Positions 33,899 through 41,955 of a stretch of 64,000 nucleotides of DNA are shown here, piece after piece (position 1 is the first letter of the stretch; each line of letters opens with the position of its first letter). The notes below the pieces were generated by a model. That model did not search any database. It saw nothing but the letters and a program-made list of their open reading frames with translations, and was not told the DNA's origin. Made by a program: the position numbers and the translations under genes. Origin of the DNA: Abyssibius sp040880065 (lineage in GTDB: Bacteria; Pseudomonadota; Alphaproteobacteria; Rhodobacterales; Rhodobacteraceae); assembly GCA_040880065.1 (NCBI GenBank), contig JBBDJE010000031.1, forward strand, positions 61,950 to 125,949, in the 5' to 3' direction.

Positions 33899-35193
33899 TC
33901 GAAGACCTCGATAGCGGTCAGGGCCATGCCAGGGATGGCCGGGGCGATATCATCAATCACGACACGGTCGCCGGGGGACAGACCCTTGGTTATGATGACG
34001 CGCCCACCTTGGGCGAATGCGGCGGTGACGGGGCGCAGTTCCAGCAGATCATGGGTGCCCACGACATACACCATCCCGGCATGCAGCGCCGCTTCGGGTA
34101 TAGCGATAGCGCCCGTCAAGGCTGTGCCGATGAAGGACAGCCCGACCTGCATGTTGGGCACCAACGGCAACCGGCGCGGCGGGTCCGCACCCTCGTATGG
34201 ATCGTCCACCGTCACCACCACGGGCACGGTGCGCGCGCGGGCGTCGAGCAAACCCTCAATCCGGGTTGCGCGAGCAGACCAGACCTGTGCGGGGTCCGAC
34301 AGGGGGCTGAGCGTCACGTCAAACTGCGTCAGGGGTCCGTCGCGCATCATATCGGCCAGTGTGATATTCTCGGGCATAGTGCCTATAAGGCGGCGAAAGT
34401 CGTCAATCGGCAAATGCGCCACGACTTCGGCGACCGAGATGCCGTCGCCCCGGATTATGACCTGACCGGGCGCGACGGTCTGGAACCGTTCGGCGCTTAC
34501 CTCGGTCACGCGCAGATCAAAAGGTGCTGTCAGCGTGGTGCGCGCAAGCGAGCGGCGCGCCCGCGCGATTGCGGCCTCGCTCCGTGCGATCTGTGCCGTA
34601 ATACGTGCTTGGCGCGGGGGAACAAGGGCAAGCGCGTTTTCCAGTTCCGCTACAGTGCGGCGCGCAAGAAGGGTCGCGCGCTCAGCATCGTCAGCGCGTG
34701 ATTGCGGCAAGTTGCCTTGCGCAACAAGCGTGCGTGTGCGCTCCAGATCCGTCTCGGCCAGTCGCAGCCGGTCTTGCTCGAGCGCAAGGATACGGCTTGT
34801 ATTGTTTGCCTCGGCTTCGATCTGCGCACGCTCTGCGTTAAGCGCAGCAAGGTCGGCCTGCGATTGCGCGAGCGCCAGCTCGTAGTCGGCAGGGTCTATT
34901 CGCAGCACCTCGGTCCCGGCAGGGACCAAACGGCCCGGCTTAAGGTCGGGATGCCGCCAGATCACCTCGCCCTGCACCTCGGCCACAGCGATCCAGACGT
35001 CAGCGGCGCGCAAATTTCCCCATGCGGTGGCCGTGGGGCGAAGGTCTTCCGCAGCGACTGTCATCACGCGGACGGGAAAGGCCGGCGCGCGCCCCTCGAC
35101 CTGTGCAGGGCCGGGGGCGGTCGTGATCATCCAGACGGCAGCGGCGACCCCGATTGCGATGGGTGGCAGGGCGAGAAGCGGGGCAAAGCGCAT
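33895..35193 (-). CDS. RND efflux periplasmic adaptor (HlyD/AcrA family)
   Basis: 432-residue membrane-fusion protein bridging the pump to an outer-membrane channel. N-terminal membrane helix (about 5-25), first lipoyl half ending PAGTEVLRIDPADYELAL, a long coiled-coil hairpin (about 100-210, rich in Ala, Glu and Arg heptads), second lipoyl half LTAPFDLRVTEV, then beta-barrel and membrane-proximal domains (VPNMQVGLSFIG, GTHDLLELRPVTAAF, GLSPGDRVVI). ATG 35193 (MRFAPLLALPPIAI) gives the proper membrane anchor; an upstream in-frame start would put a charged leader before it. Confidence 0.9.
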   Translation of the reverse strand: MRFAPLLALPPIAIGVAAAVWMITTAPGPAQVEGRAPAFPVRVMTVAAEDLRPTATAWGNLRAADVWIAVAEVQGEVIWRHPDLKPGRLVPAGTEVLRIDPADYELALAQSQADLAALNAERAQIEAEANNTSRILALEQDRLRLAETDLERTRTLVAQGNLPQSRADDAERATLLARRTVAELENALALVPPRQARITAQIARSEAAIARARRSLARTTLTAPFDLRVTEVSAERFQTVAPGQVIIRGDGISVAEVVAHLPIDDFRRLIGTMPENITLADMMRDGPLTQFDVTLSPLSDPAQVWSARATRIEGLLDARARTVPVVVTVDDPYEGADPPRRLPLVPNMQVGLSFIGTALTGAIAIPEAALHAGMVYVVGTHDLLELRPVTAAFAQGGRVIITKGLSPGDRVVIDDIAPAIPGMALTAIEVFE

Positions 35194-35197
35194 TGGG

Positions 35198-35413
35198 TCA
35201 GTCCTGCGCCCGGCGCATCCGCGCCAGCGCTCCGGCGCCCTCATGCGCCATCACGAGCTGGGCGAACCCGACTGCCATCCCATCGGTGACGCGGTCCCAG
35301 GCGGTTAACATCGCGCCCTTGAAAATATAGTGTTGCGCGATTAGCGCGGAGACGATGCAATGCAGTGCGATCTGAAGACGGGAATAGCCGGTGGGAGCGG
35401 TCGTTGCGGGCAT
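35198..35413 (-). CDS. Truncated cytochrome b561-like small membrane protein
   Basis: 71 residues, first gene of the efflux operon. The start TGYSRLQIALHCIVSALIAQHYIF resembles the first helix of cytochrome b561 family proteins (YSRLQIALHWL pattern with a haem-ligand His), then a short GAMLTAWDRVTDG loop and a partial second helix. Full-length b561 proteins have about four helices and around 170-180 residues, so this is either a remnant or a shortened variant. AAAGGA precedes ATG 35413. It stops four bases before the adaptor ATG, so it is co-transcribed. Confidence 0.6.
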   Translation of the reverse strand: MPATTAPTGYSRLQIALHCIVSALIAQHYIFKGAMLTAWDRVTDGMAVGFAQLVMAHEGAGALARMRRAQD

Positions 35414-35479
35414 GATAACGGTCCTTTCGGTCAGCCAATTGCGACTAAGGATTAAGCTTGCGGTTGCGCTCAATATAGA

Positions 35480-35497
35480 TTAGTGAGCGATAACTAA
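35480..35497. promoter_or_regulatory. Candidate TetR operator
   Basis: An 18-base imperfect palindrome, TTAGTGAGCGATAACTAA (7 of 9 pairs match), sits in the 98-bp divergent space between the efflux operon and the TetR gene, 15 bases before the TetR start. Position and length fit autoregulation and control of the pump by the adjacent regulator. Confidence 0.55.
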
Positions 35498-35511
35498 CAA
35501 GAGGTGATCTG

Positions 35512-36135
35512 GTGGTTGGTCGGCAAAGTGCAGAAGATCGAAAGGCGCAGATCGTGGCCGAGATGCTGCGCCTGGCCGATGAGATCGGCCCCGACCGCCT
35601 GAGCACCACGGATGTCGCGCGCGCCATAGGCATCAGCCAGCCCGCGATTTTCCGGCACTTCCCCACCAAAGGCGCGCTCTGGCTGGCCGTGGCCGAGGAT
35701 ATCGCGGCGCGGTTGCGAGCGCGATGGACTGTTGCAGAGCAAGGCGCCGCCGCCCCAGAGGCCCGGCTCAGGGCGCTGATCCGGGCGCAACTGACGGCCA
35801 TATCTGAAACCCCCGCCTTGCCGTCGATCCTGTTCTCACGCGAGTTACAGGTGAACAATCCAGCGCTGCGCGACGTGTTTCGGGGGCTTCTTGGTTCGTT
35901 TCAGGGCCGCCTGGTTGCCGCTATCCGGGATCAACAGGCAGAAAGCGGTCTGCGCCATGACGCCAGCCCGCAAGATGTCGCGCTTCTGCTGACATCGCTG
36001 GTGCAGGGCGTTGCGATCCGCTGGACATTGGGCGCACGGAACTTTTCACTCGAACAGGAAGGGTTGCGGTTGCTTGATGTCCAGTTGGTTCTGCTGACGG
36101 CTCAGGAGGGCGTTATCAATGAAGAAACAAGGTAA
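35512..36135 (+). CDS. TetR/AcrR-family transcriptional regulator
   Basis: 207 residues. The N-terminal helix-turn-helix (STTDVARAIGISQPAIFRHFPTKGALW, about 31-57) is a textbook TetR DNA-binding domain; the C-terminal ligand domain is variable. It is divergent from the RND operon, so it most likely represses the pump and is relieved by a pump substrate. The start is GTG 35512 with GAGGTGAT upstream. Its end overlaps the next gene, which begins 17 bases before the TetR stop. Confidence 0.9.
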   Translation: MVGRQSAEDRKAQIVAEMLRLADEIGPDRLSTTDVARAIGISQPAIFRHFPTKGALWLAVAEDIAARLRARWTVAEQGAAAPEARLRALIRAQLTAISETPALPSILFSRELQVNNPALRDVFRGLLGSFQGRLVAAIRDQQAESGLRHDASPQDVALLLTSLVQGVAIRWTLGARNFSLEQEGLRLLDVQLVLLTAQEGVINEETR

Positions 36136-36499
36136 AGTGCTGCGCATTGCGGGCGGCGTTGCGATCGCCTTCGGCCTTTTGACTGTTGGCTCGGGCGGAG
36201 CCACGCTTCTTGGCAGACTCGAGATGGGCGCGGTCGTCTTGTTTGTGCTATGGTTCAACACATTGGCAGGGCTGGCCTATATCTTCGCAGGCATCGGCCT
36301 TTGGCGGGGCCATCGCTGGGCCTTTATCTTGTCGGTGGCGATCTTCGCGGCAACGCTTCTGGTCTTTGCGGGGTTAGGCTTTCACGCGGCACAAGGCGGC
36401 GCATTCGAGATGCGCACGGTATTCGCCATGGCTCTGCGCAGCGTCGTCTGGGGCGCAATAGCCGTCATTGGGTATCTATTGTCGGGTGGCGAACACTAG
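36119..36499 (+). CDS. Small four-helix membrane protein
   Basis: 126 residues, four predicted membrane helices (about 9-28, 36-58, 67-88, 102-121). No recognised family. The start ATG overlaps the end of the TetR gene, with GGAG in the TetR coding sequence as ribosome site, so the two are co-translated. It belongs to the efflux cassette by position and similar base usage; an accessory role in drug resistance is speculation. Confidence 0.75.
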   Translation: MKKQGKVLRIAGGVAIAFGLLTVGSGGATLLGRLEMGAVVLFVLWFNTLAGLAYIFAGIGLWRGHRWAFILSVAIFAATLLVFAGLGFHAAQGGAFEMRTVFAMALRSVVWGAIAVIGYLLSGGEH

Positions 36500-37296
36500 C
36501 GTGCTGCAATTGCGTAGAGCGATATCGCCGCCGCGTTTGAAACATTGAGCGAGGCAAAGTCGGTTGCCGCAGGAATACGCACCAGATGGTGGCACAAATC
36601 GCGGGTAAGCTGGCGCAGGCCCGGCCCTTCGGCCCCCAATGCCAGCGCAATCGGCCCTTGGGGCAGGGTGGGGGCAAGCGCGCCGATATCAACCATAGCC
36701 GCGCCATCCAGCCCCAAAATCGTATAGCCCATTTCGCGCAGGCTGTTCATGGCACCCGCAAGGTTGGGCACGCGCATATAGGGTTGGCGCTCCAGCGCGC
36801 CCGATGCGGTTTTGGCCAGCGCCCCGGTTTCAGGCGCCGAATGGCGGTGCGGGGCAATCACCGCGCGCGCGCCGAACACCTCGGCAGAACGCAAGATCGC
36901 GCCCACATTATGCGGGTCGGTTACACGGTCAAGCAGCAACACCAGCGGCGCGTCATCGCGCGGCGCACAGATTTCAGAAACCGAGCCCCAGTCAAGCGGC
37001 TTTACCTCAAGTACCGCGCCCTGATGCACGGAGTCACGGTCTATCGGCGGGTTGAATTTGCGCGGGTCGTGGATTTCCGGCACCAGCCCGCTTTGGGCAA
37101 TATCAGCTTCCAGCTTTAACGCAGCATTAGGCGTAACCATCAGGCGCAGCTTTTCGCGCGCCGGGTTCGCCAGCGCATCGCGCACCGCGTGCAGCCCGAA
37201 AAGAAACAGCGTTTGTGCAGCCCCGCCCCGCTTGGCACGTTCCTTTTCAATGACATGCGCGGGCTTTTTGGCGCGTTTGGCCTGTGGCTGAGACAT
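36496..37296 (-). CDS. rlmB: TrmH/SpoU-family 23S rRNA 2'-O-methyltransferase (RlmB)
   Basis: 266 residues. SpoU knotted methyltransferase motifs: LDRVTDPHNVGAILRSAEVFGA (motif 1), ALALGAEGPGLRQLTRDLCHHLVRIP (motif 2) and FASLNVSNAAAISLYAI (motif 3) at the C-terminus, plus an N-terminal substrate-binding domain FGLHAVRDAL. RlmB methylates G2251 in 23S rRNA of E. coli; another TrmH target is possible. Start ATG 37296 (MSQPQAKRAKK) has GGAAAGG upstream; the longer open frame runs into tRNA-Tyr and is not coding. Confidence 0.9.
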   Translation of the reverse strand: MSQPQAKRAKKPAHVIEKERAKRGGAAQTLFLFGLHAVRDALANPAREKLRLMVTPNAALKLEADIAQSGLVPEIHDPRKFNPPIDRDSVHQGAVLEVKPLDWGSVSEICAPRDDAPLVLLLDRVTDPHNVGAILRSAEVFGARAVIAPHRHSAPETGALAKTASGALERQPYMRVPNLAGAMNSLREMGYTILGLDGAAMVDIGALAPTLPQGPIALALGAEGPGLRQLTRDLCHHLVRIPAATDFASLNVSNAAAISLYAIAAR

Positions 37297-37384
37297 AAAA
37301 ACCTTTCCGAAACCGCACCCGATTGGGGTGCTGATCTGTGCATATACCGCAGTTTTTCCGGAAATGCCCGAAAATCGGGTTTCG

Positions 37385-37469
37385 TGGTGGGCGATCCTGG
37401 AATCGAACCAGGCGTGAGTCGCCTCGAGGGAGTTACAGTCCCCTGCCACACCTTGCGGCCTATCGCCCA
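37385..37469 (-). tRNA. tRNA-Tyr (GTA)
   Basis: Class II tRNA of 85 nt. Acceptor stem TGGGCGA/TCGCCCA with CCA encoded, anticodon loop CTGTAAC giving anticodon GTA, a long variable arm, and T-arm CCTGG-TTCGATT-CCAGG. It lies between rlmB and the fliM-like gene on the same strand. Confidence 0.95.
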
Positions 37470-37568
37470 TCACAGCGGGGTGAATAATCGGCCAAAGGGG
37501 GCGCGTCAACTCGAAAACGGTCAAAATTTCAAAAGAGTCAAAAGATAAGGCGATGCCGTCGCTATGGG

Positions 37569-38516
37569 TTAATCGGCGTTGGGTTTTGCAGGTGCAGACA
37601 GGCGTGGCGTGCTTGGCGCTGTGTCTTCGGCAAGCGAATGCAATTGCAGCGCCTTGTTGCGCCGCGATGCGCCGAGTTTGCCGCGCCCATAGGCAAGCGT
37701 GCCACTGCGGTGCTGCAATTCCAGCGAAATGTCAGCAAGCCCAAGGCCGGGCAGTGGCAGAATATCGCCGCGTTGCAGGCGCGCAACCGCGCGGGTGGGC
37801 AGGGCGAACCGGTCTATAATGCAGCGTGCGTCGATAGGGGCGCTCAGCGCAACATTTTGCATATGCCGGTGCCAGTTCTGGGCTTCGGCACCAAGGCGTG
37901 CGGGCTGAACTGCTGCGCTTTTACCTTCAAGAACATTACAGAAATCCAAATGAAAATATATGCTTATCAGGCAATCATCATCTTCAGTATTAAGCTGGAA
38001 GGGAAGCGAAAAACCTGCATAGCTACCGTCTGGCAGCCGCGATTGCAGGGTGGCGCTATCTTGCGTCGCGCGCCGGTTTTGCTGCGGGGCGAGTGCGTCT
38101 TCACCGGCGCTCGGGGTCAGTTTTTTGCCGAGATGTTCAAGCATTTTATGGGCAAACAGCTCGGCCAGTGCGCTTTCAATACGCGATGGCGGGGTTGCGT
38201 TTTCGCGTGGTTTGGCGCCCGAAAGCGCGCTCGCAATCAAGCGCACCAAGCTTGGCGAGATGGCGACAAGGCCAACCGGTGGGGCGGGGCCGGCGCGTAT
38301 TACTTGAACAAATGCGCCGCTTTCAAGCCCATCAAGCAAAGCATCGCGCCGCTGTAGGCTAATATCAGGCGGCGAAATTTGTGCTTTATCCGCCAGCATT
38401 TGCGCATTGGCAGCCTTGGCCGCATGCAGCAAAGCTTCTGCTATGTGAGTTTGGTGGGCGATGGCGGCGCCGGCTGTGGCGCGCGCGCCAAGCTTTGCGG
38501 CTTTTGCACTAGTCAT
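37569..38516 (-). CDS. Divergent FliM/FliN-family flagellar motor switch protein
   Basis: 315 residues with a C-terminal SpoA (FliN) domain: IDRFALPTRAVARLQRGDILPLPGLGLADISLEL (split about 238-272), the same fold that forms the flagellar C-ring. The middle is a weakly conserved FliM-like domain. The N-terminal EIDALL CheY-binding peptide of canonical FliM is not visible. It overlaps fliG by eight bases; start ATG 38516. Such divergent FliM-like genes downstream of a separate fliG occur in Rhodobacterales to my knowledge. Export or basal-body genes are not in the window. Confidence 0.75.
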   Translation of the reverse strand: MTSAKAAKLGARATAGAAIAHQTHIAEALLHAAKAANAQMLADKAQISPPDISLQRRDALLDGLESGAFVQVIRAGPAPPVGLVAISPSLVRLIASALSGAKPRENATPPSRIESALAELFAHKMLEHLGKKLTPSAGEDALAPQQNRRATQDSATLQSRLPDGSYAGFSLPFQLNTEDDDCLISIYFHLDFCNVLEGKSAAVQPARLGAEAQNWHRHMQNVALSAPIDARCIIDRFALPTRAVARLQRGDILPLPGLGLADISLELQHRSGTLAYGRGKLGASRRNKALQLHSLAEDTAPSTPRLSAPAKPNAD

Positions 38517-39567
38517 CTTGCGCCTCGTCGGGCGGGTCGATGAGTGTGATTTCGGCTGAATCAACCATACGGCGGATAATGCGCAGAATATCAAGCTGGG
38601 CCGCGTCAGCTTCCGCTGGCTTGACCGTGCCAAGCTCACCCATTGCTTCTTCAAGCTGCGCGGCCATGCGCTTGGAGAGGTTCCCGAGAATAAATTCATG
38701 GGTTTCTGGCGCGCTTTGTGCAGCTCCGGCAAGCGCGCGCAGCAGTGTTTCTTCCGTGACAGATTGTGTGATGCTGCCAATATCGCGCGGGGAAATGCGC
38801 GCAGGAATGTCGTTGAATGTAAACATTTTACGGCGAATCGCAGCCGAAACATCGGGCATTGTGCCCTCAAAATGCGAAAGAATATGGTCGCGCACCGGGC
38901 CGGGGGTGAAATTCATGATCGCACCGATCCGCTCGCTCGGGGGCACGGGGCGCTGGCGCGGGCGCGCGCGCAGCGCTTCGTGCAAAACCGTGCCAATTTC
39001 GCCGAGCACCTCGTCGGCCAAAAGCTGGTTTTCGTTCAGCGCAACAACAACATCACGGGCGTGATCGGGGTTGAAGCTTGCGAGCACCGCAGCCGCACGC
39101 TCGGCGGGCAGGCGCGCCAGCACGATTGCGGCAATCTGGGCGTGTTCGGGGGTCAGGATATCGCACAAAGCTTCAGGCGGGGCGGCGATGATGTCGCGCC
39201 ACACATCCTGCGCATCGCTGGCCGAAAGCTCGCCCATAATCCGCTCCATCACGGCATCAGAAACGTAGTCCTTCAGCAATTCACGCACATGGCCCATGCC
39301 ACCGGCCACACCAAGGCCTGCGGTTTCAAGTTCGGCCAAAAACTCGTCAATCACCACATGAACCGTGTCGGGGCGAATCTGGCGCAGGGTCGACATGGCG
39401 GCCACGAAATGGCGCAGGCCAGCCTCGTCCAGCGTTTCAAGAAAAGGGCGCGCGCTTTGGCTGCCAAGCGCGCCAATGAGCACCGCCGCTTTTTGCGGTT
39501 TGCTGAGCTTTGGTACCACCGGTTGCGGGGCGGTTGGTGCGGCTTTGGCAAGGGCGGTGTCAGGCAT
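38509..39567 (-). CDS. fliG: Flagellar motor switch protein FliG
   Basis: C-ring protein of 352 residues coupling stator ion flow to rotation and switching. N-terminal domain PQKAAVLIGALGSQSARPFLETLD (about 23-46), armadillo-like middle with EHAQIAAIVLARLPAERAAAVLASF (about 140-165), and C-terminal MFTFNDIPARISPRDIGSI (about 246-264) that carries the torque helix region. Charged torque residues cannot be matched one by one without alignment. It is first in a two-gene unit with the fliM-like gene. Confidence 0.88.
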   Translation of the reverse strand: MPDTALAKAAPTAPQPVVPKLSKPQKAAVLIGALGSQSARPFLETLDEAGLRHFVAAMSTLRQIRPDTVHVVIDEFLAELETAGLGVAGGMGHVRELLKDYVSDAVMERIMGELSASDAQDVWRDIIAAPPEALCDILTPEHAQIAAIVLARLPAERAAAVLASFNPDHARDVVVALNENQLLADEVLGEIGTVLHEALRARPRQRPVPPSERIGAIMNFTPGPVRDHILSHFEGTMPDVSAAIRRKMFTFNDIPARISPRDIGSITQSVTEETLLRALAGAAQSAPETHEFILGNLSKRMAAQLEEAMGELGTVKPAEADAAQLDILRIIRRMVDSAEITLIDPPDEAQDD

Positions 39568-39621
39568 AGGCGATCCGGTCGGTGTTTTGGCCGATCATCG
39601 CCGTTGAGTATGAAGATTGGC

Positions 39622-40794
39622 TTAAGGCCGCTCGATCGCGATGGCTGTGCCCTCGCCGCCACCAATGCAAATTGCCGCAACTCCGCGCTTCAGCCCGCGC
39701 CGCTCCAGCGCATGCAGCAGCGTTACGATAATGCGCGCGCCCGATGCCCCGATGGGGTGGCCAAGTGCGCAGGCACCGCCATTGACGTTTACCTTGTCGC
39801 GGCTCAGCCCCATTTCGCGCATGAAGGCCATGGGGACAACGGAAAAAGCCTCGTTAACCTCCCATAAATCAACATCGGCCACAGTCCAGCCGAGCTTGGC
39901 AAGCAGCTTTTGCGCAGCGGGCACCGGTGCTGTGGGGAAGTTGGCGGGCGCATGGGCGTGGCTGGCATGGCCCAGAATGCGCGCACGAACAGTGCCCGCA
40001 GCGCTGCTTTCTCGGGCCAGAACCAGCGCGGCTGCCCCGTCCGAAATGCTGCTGGAATTTGCCGCAGTTACCGTGCCGCCCTCGCGGAATGCTGGTTTGA
40101 GCAGGGGAATTTTTTCGGGCCGCGCCTGACCGGGCTGCTCATCATGCGCAATACTGATGCTGCCCTTTCGGCTGGATACGGTGACGGGCGTCACCTCGTC
40201 AGCAAAATCACCCTCGGAAATGGCGCGCAGCGAAAAGCTGAGCGAATCCAAGGCATAGGCATCTTGTTCTTCGCGTGAAAACTGGAATTCCCGCGCGCAA
40301 TCCTCGGCAAAACTGCCCATCAGGCGGCCCTTGTCATAGGCGTCTTCCAGCCCGTCAAGGAACATGGAATCTATCACCTGGCTATGGCCAAGCCGCGCGC
40401 CGGCGCGCATTTTTGCCAACAAATAAGGCGCGTTTGACATGCTCTCCATGCCGCCCGCAACCACCACTGTGCCATTGCGCGCAAGCAGTTGGTCATGCGC
40501 CATCATCACGGTTTTCATCCCCGAGCCGCACATTTTATTGAGCGTTACGGCGGGCACTGACTCTGGCAAGCCGCCCAGAAACCCTGCCTGACGTGCCGGG
40601 GCCTGGCCCTGGCCTGCGGGCAAAACGCAGCCCATAAGCAATTCATCCACCTGCGCGCCATCCACCGCTGCACGCTCAAGCGCGGCTGCAATGGCAGCGC
40701 CGCCAAGTTCGGCGGCAGAGAGCGGCGAAAGTGCGCCCATCAGGCCGCCCATCGGGGTGCGGGCCGCGCCAAGAATTACGATAGGGTCAGTCAT
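39622..40794 (-). CDS. Acetyl-CoA acetyltransferase (thiolase)
   Basis: 390-residue thiolase joining or cleaving acyl-CoAs. Active-site Cys is C89 in NKMCGSGMKT; the catalytic His lies in NGGACALGHPIGASG (about 344-358) and the second Cys in CIGGGEGTA near the C-terminus. The NVNGGACALGHP and GGMESMSN motifs favour the biosynthetic acetyl-CoA C-acetyltransferase type. ATG 40794 is chosen; it overlaps the end of the upstream regulator gene by eight bases, so the regulator may govern it. Confidence 0.93.
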   Translation of the reverse strand: MTDPIVILGAARTPMGGLMGALSPLSAAELGGAAIAAALERAAVDGAQVDELLMGCVLPAGQGQAPARQAGFLGGLPESVPAVTLNKMCGSGMKTVMMAHDQLLARNGTVVVAGGMESMSNAPYLLAKMRAGARLGHSQVIDSMFLDGLEDAYDKGRLMGSFAEDCAREFQFSREEQDAYALDSLSFSLRAISEGDFADEVTPVTVSSRKGSISIAHDEQPGQARPEKIPLLKPAFREGGTVTAANSSSISDGAAALVLARESSAAGTVRARILGHASHAHAPANFPTAPVPAAQKLLAKLGWTVADVDLWEVNEAFSVVPMAFMREMGLSRDKVNVNGGACALGHPIGASGARIIVTLLHALERRGLKRGVAAICIGGGEGTAIAIERP

Positions 40795-41773
40795 GTGCAA
40801 GCTCCTGTTGGCCCCGCTCGCGATAGGGTGTGGTGGCAAAATGCGCACGGTAACATTTAGAAAAATGCGACGGGCTGGCAAAGCCGCAGGCGAGCGCGAC
40901 GTTGATCACACTCATATCGGTTTGCAGCAACAGATTGCGCGCTTTTTGCAGCCGAAGCTCCATGTAATAGCGTTTGGGCGAGCGGTTGAGGTAGCGGCGA
41001 AACAGCCGTTCGAGCTGGCGGGTCGACATGCCGACATCGCTGGCCAGAATGGAGGGCGAAATCGGCTCTTCGAGGTTTTTCTCCATCACCTGAATGACAT
41101 TGGCGAGCTTGGGGTGGCGCACACCAATGCGGGTGGGAACAGAAAGCCGCTGCTCGTCTTTATCGGTGCGCACGGTGGTATAAATCATCTGGTCAGCCAC
41201 GGCGTTGGCCAGATCGGCGCCATGTTCATTGGCGATGATCTTCAGCATCAGGTCAGCCGAAGATGTGCCGCCCGCCGAGGAATAGCGGTTGCCGTCAATG
41301 GTGAAAATTGCGGTCGAGACCATCAGTTCGGGGTATTCTTCCTGAAATGCCTCGCGGTTTTCCCAGTGGATTGTGGCGCGCTTGCCATCGAGCATTCCCG
41401 CCTTGGCCATAAGTTGCGTGGCGGTGCACAGCCCGCCAATCGGCATGCCTTTGCGCGATTCCCGGCGTATCCAGCCGATCATCGGGCGGGTCATTGTGGT
41501 TTTGATATTGATGCCGCCACAAACCATGATTGTTGTATCGCGCGCCACCTCGCCAAGCCCGGAATTGACCCGCACCTCGGTGCCGTTCGAGCACATCGCC
41601 GTTTCGCCGTTTTCCGAGGCAAGGCTCCACTGATACAGCTTTTTACCCGCCATGCGATTGGCAAGGCGCAGCGGCTCCAAAGCCGAGGCAAAGGCGATCA
41701 TGGAGTAGTCATGCAAAAGCACAAACAGGTAATGTGCTGGCTTTTGGTCTATCGAATCATTGCGCAATGCCAT
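40787..41773 (-). CDS. GlxA-family AraC-type regulator
   Basis: 328 residues: an N-terminal DJ-1/PfpI-like ligand domain (about 12-180; HYLFVLLHDYSMIAFASALEPLR, then the GGLCTATQLMAKAGML nucleophile-elbow area) followed by an AraC double helix-turn-helix (about 220-325; ISPSILASDVGMSTRQLERLF and INVALACGFASPSHFSKCYR). This architecture includes GbdR-like regulators of glycine betaine and carnitine use. The ATG at 41773 has GGGGAG at the right distance; in-frame ATGs at 41800 and 41797 do not. It overlaps the thiolase gene and is divergent from aroG. Confidence 0.85.
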   Translation of the reverse strand: MALRNDSIDQKPAHYLFVLLHDYSMIAFASALEPLRLANRMAGKKLYQWSLASENGETAMCSNGTEVRVNSGLGEVARDTTIMVCGGINIKTTMTRPMIGWIRRESRKGMPIGGLCTATQLMAKAGMLDGKRATIHWENREAFQEEYPELMVSTAIFTIDGNRYSSAGGTSSADLMLKIIANEHGADLANAVADQMIYTTVRTDKDEQRLSVPTRIGVRHPKLANVIQVMEKNLEEPISPSILASDVGMSTRQLERLFRRYLNRSPKRYYMELRLQKARNLLLQTDMSVINVALACGFASPSHFSKCYRAHFATTPYRERGQQELAHD

Positions 41774-41955
41774 CACACACTCCCCTACGCGGCGCATCAT
41801 GTTTGATTTGCGGCGCGGCAGGGTCAAGGGGGATTCAGAAAACGGCGTCGTAAATTGGCAAAAATCGTTGATATATCGCTAATGTGCGCTGGTTTCCCGC
41901 TTTGGCCTGCCGTATAACAAACCGCTTTAATTACAGCGATGATAAAGGTGGCAAC

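Noticed and set aside
37297..37524. N-terminal extension of RlmB through the tRNA-Tyr gene
   Set aside because: The region encodes a complete tRNA on the same strand, and the shorter start has a ribosome site and family-like N-terminus.
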